Source of the DNA: Anaerolineales bacterium
GTDB lineage: Bacteria; Chloroflexota; Anaerolineae; Anaerolineales; Villigracilaceae
Reading direction: 5' to 3'
Assembly: GCA_025056515.1 (NCBI GenBank)
Contig: JANWWB010000214.1
Coordinates: 1-7,121 of the forward strand
Length of the DNA stretch: 7,121 nt
This document shows positions 6,476 through 7,121 of the stretch, in pieces. The number at the start of each line of letters is the position of its first letter. The stretch's first letter is position 1. Both the position numbers and the translations under genes were made by a program. Under the pieces are notes generated by a model. That model searched no databases, was not told the DNA's origin, and worked only from the letters and a program-made list of their open reading frames with translations.

Positions 6476-6943
6476 TTATTCTACCTTGATAATCTTGATT
6501 TTGTAGACGCCGCCTGGGGCCTCGACAGTCACTTCTTCGCCCTCAACGTGATTCAACACGGCTTTGCCGATCGGCGACTCGTTCGAAATTTTTCCCTCAC
6601 GTGGGTTGGCTTCGGCCGTGCCAACAATGACATAGGTCTCGGGTTCGTTTCCGTTTTCTTGAATCGTGACTTTTGAGCCGACTTGTACCAGACCTCCCCC
6701 ATGTCTGGTTTGTTCTTCGATGACGCGCGCCGAGGCTAAGAGCATTTCTAGTTCTTGGATGCGCCCTTCCACGAATGCCTGTTCGTTCTTAGCAGCTTCG
6801 TACTCGGCATTTTCGATGAGTTCGCCACCTTCCATCGCTTCATGGAGACGCGCAGCCACTTCGGCGCGTTTAACCGTGCGCAGGTATTCAAGCTCCTCAG
6901 CTAACTTTTGATAGCCTTCTTTAGTGAGAAATGTCGGTGGCAT
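6476..6943 (-). CDS. greA: Transcription elongation factor GreA
   Basis: A 155-residue factor that enters the secondary channel of RNA polymerase and stimulates cleavage of backtracked RNA. Residues 1-75 form the coiled coil (FLTKEGYQKLAEELEYL onward), with the tip GGELIENAEYEAAKNEQAF at 39-57. The C-terminal FKBP-like domain covers about 80-155 and includes VGSKVTIQ, the YVIVGTAEAN segment, ISNESPIGKAVL and the VEAPGGVYKIKI end. Tip residues equivalent to E. coli Asp41 and Glu44 are Glu41 and Glu44. The start at 6943 is chosen because family homology begins there, the length is then normal, and a promoter -10 at 7016-7021 lies downstream of the longer frame's ATG at 7033. No clear Shine-Dalgarno precedes it. 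An ATG at 6979 would add 12 residues. It is the first gene of the greA-lysS-DUF3054 series. Confidence 0.95.
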   Translation of the reverse strand: MPPTFLTKEGYQKLAEELEYLRTVKRAEVAARLHEAMEGGELIENAEYEAAKNEQAFVEGRIQELEMLLASARVIEEQTRHGGGLVQVGSKVTIQENGNEPETYVIVGTAEANPREGKISNESPIGKAVLNHVEGEEVTVEAPGGVYKIKIIKVE

Positions 6944-6965
6944 GTTGTCTATGTGCTTTAATGTA

Positions 6966-6996
6966 GAAAATACGAGCATCTCTGCTCTAGAGATGC
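6966..6996 (-). promoter_or_regulatory. Hairpin with U-rich tail in the greA leader
   Basis: On the minus strand GCATCTCT pairs perfectly with AGAGATGC across a 5-nt loop (6976-6996), followed by TCGTATTTTC. It starts about 12 nt after the predicted transcript start and ends 32 nt before the greA ATG. It may act as a weak leader terminator giving a short RNA, or only shape the leader. Confidence 0.45.
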
Positions 6997-7015
6997 GTTT
7001 GCTTAACCCGCCGTT

Positions 7016-7043
7016 ATTATACATGATTCTCAATGAAAATCAA
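7016..7043 (-). promoter_or_regulatory. Housekeeping sigma-70-type promoter of greA
   Basis: On the minus strand TTGATT (7038-7043) and a perfect TATAAT (7016-7021) are 16 bp apart. Transcription should begin near 7009, giving a leader of about 66 nt. This is the best promoter in the window. Confidence 0.75.
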
Positions 7044-7055
7044 GCATAGGATACC

Positions 7056-7080
7056 GAGGTTTGGACACGAGTTCGGACAC
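7056..7080. repeat. Two abutting imperfect 12-13-bp direct repeats upstream of the greA promoter
   Basis: GAGGTTTGGACAC (7056-7068) is followed at once by GAGTTCGGACAC (7069-7080). The pair ends 12 bp before the -35 box of the greA promoter, a usual place for an activator site. It may also be chance or part of the preceding gene's tail. Confidence 0.35.
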
Positions 7081-7121
7081 AGAGAATACGACGAGCCTCA
7101 TAAGCGGTAAACTTAAGCCCA

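Noticed and set aside
6944..7033. Thirty-codon N-terminal extension of greA
   Set aside because: Its ATG lies upstream of the TATAAT box, the extension matches nothing in GreA, and the family start is at 6943.
7040..7120. Minus-strand open frame of 26 codons running from the window edge to a TGA, possibly the tail of an upstream gene
   Set aside because: Too short to support, has no recognisable motif and overlaps the greA -35 box.
1..7121. CRISPR array, insertion sequence, tRNA or rRNA gene
   Set aside because: No regularly spaced repeats, no transposase or terminal inverted repeats, and no cloverleaf or rRNA-like sequence seen on either strand.

Overview
The window looks like chromosomal housekeeping DNA from a Chloroflexota bacterium, most likely of the Anaerolineae. 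This rests on the style of the class II lysyl-tRNA synthetase, the ECF sigma/anti-sigma pair and the AmmeMemoRadiSam B protein, plus moderately GC-rich, good Shine-Dalgarno-led genes. It is an impression from protein sequences, not a database result.

Layout. The left end (2-1174, + strand) is the 3' part of an NADP-type malic enzyme with a C-terminal phosphotransacetylase-like domain. Everything else lies on the minus strand, so this gene converges on its neighbours. A perfect 16-bp hairpin at 1207-1246 can stop transcription from both sides. Reading leftward on the minus strand from the right end there are three units. (1) greA, with a consensus-like promoter at 7016-7043 and a leader hairpin, then a strong terminator-like hairpin, then lysS, whose stop overlaps the start of a four-helix DUF3054-type membrane protein by ATGA. 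(2) An ECF sigma factor followed 8 nt later by its membrane-anchored anti-sigma factor, closed by a terminator at 2505-2539. (3) An AmmeMemoRadiSam B (MEMO1-family) gene with an ideal Shine-Dalgarno, followed 18 nt later by an 81-residue protein of unknown function.

The stretch 3842-4463 has no confidently assigned gene. It holds a dubious 142-codon frame with a signal-peptide-like start, a terminator-like hairpin inside that frame, a 16-bp perfect palindrome and a possible promoter for the sigma factor. It may be a decayed secreted-protein gene.

Function. greA and lysS supply transcript-cleavage and translation functions. The sigma/anti-sigma pair is an envelope-signal relay, with the sensor's extracytoplasmic loop held between two membrane helices. 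No clearly new system is visible. The points most worth checking are the greA-lysS junction (hairpin with no room for a promoter before lysS), the greA leader hairpin, the MEMO-linked small protein, the cysteine-free anti-sigma factor and the possible relic region.
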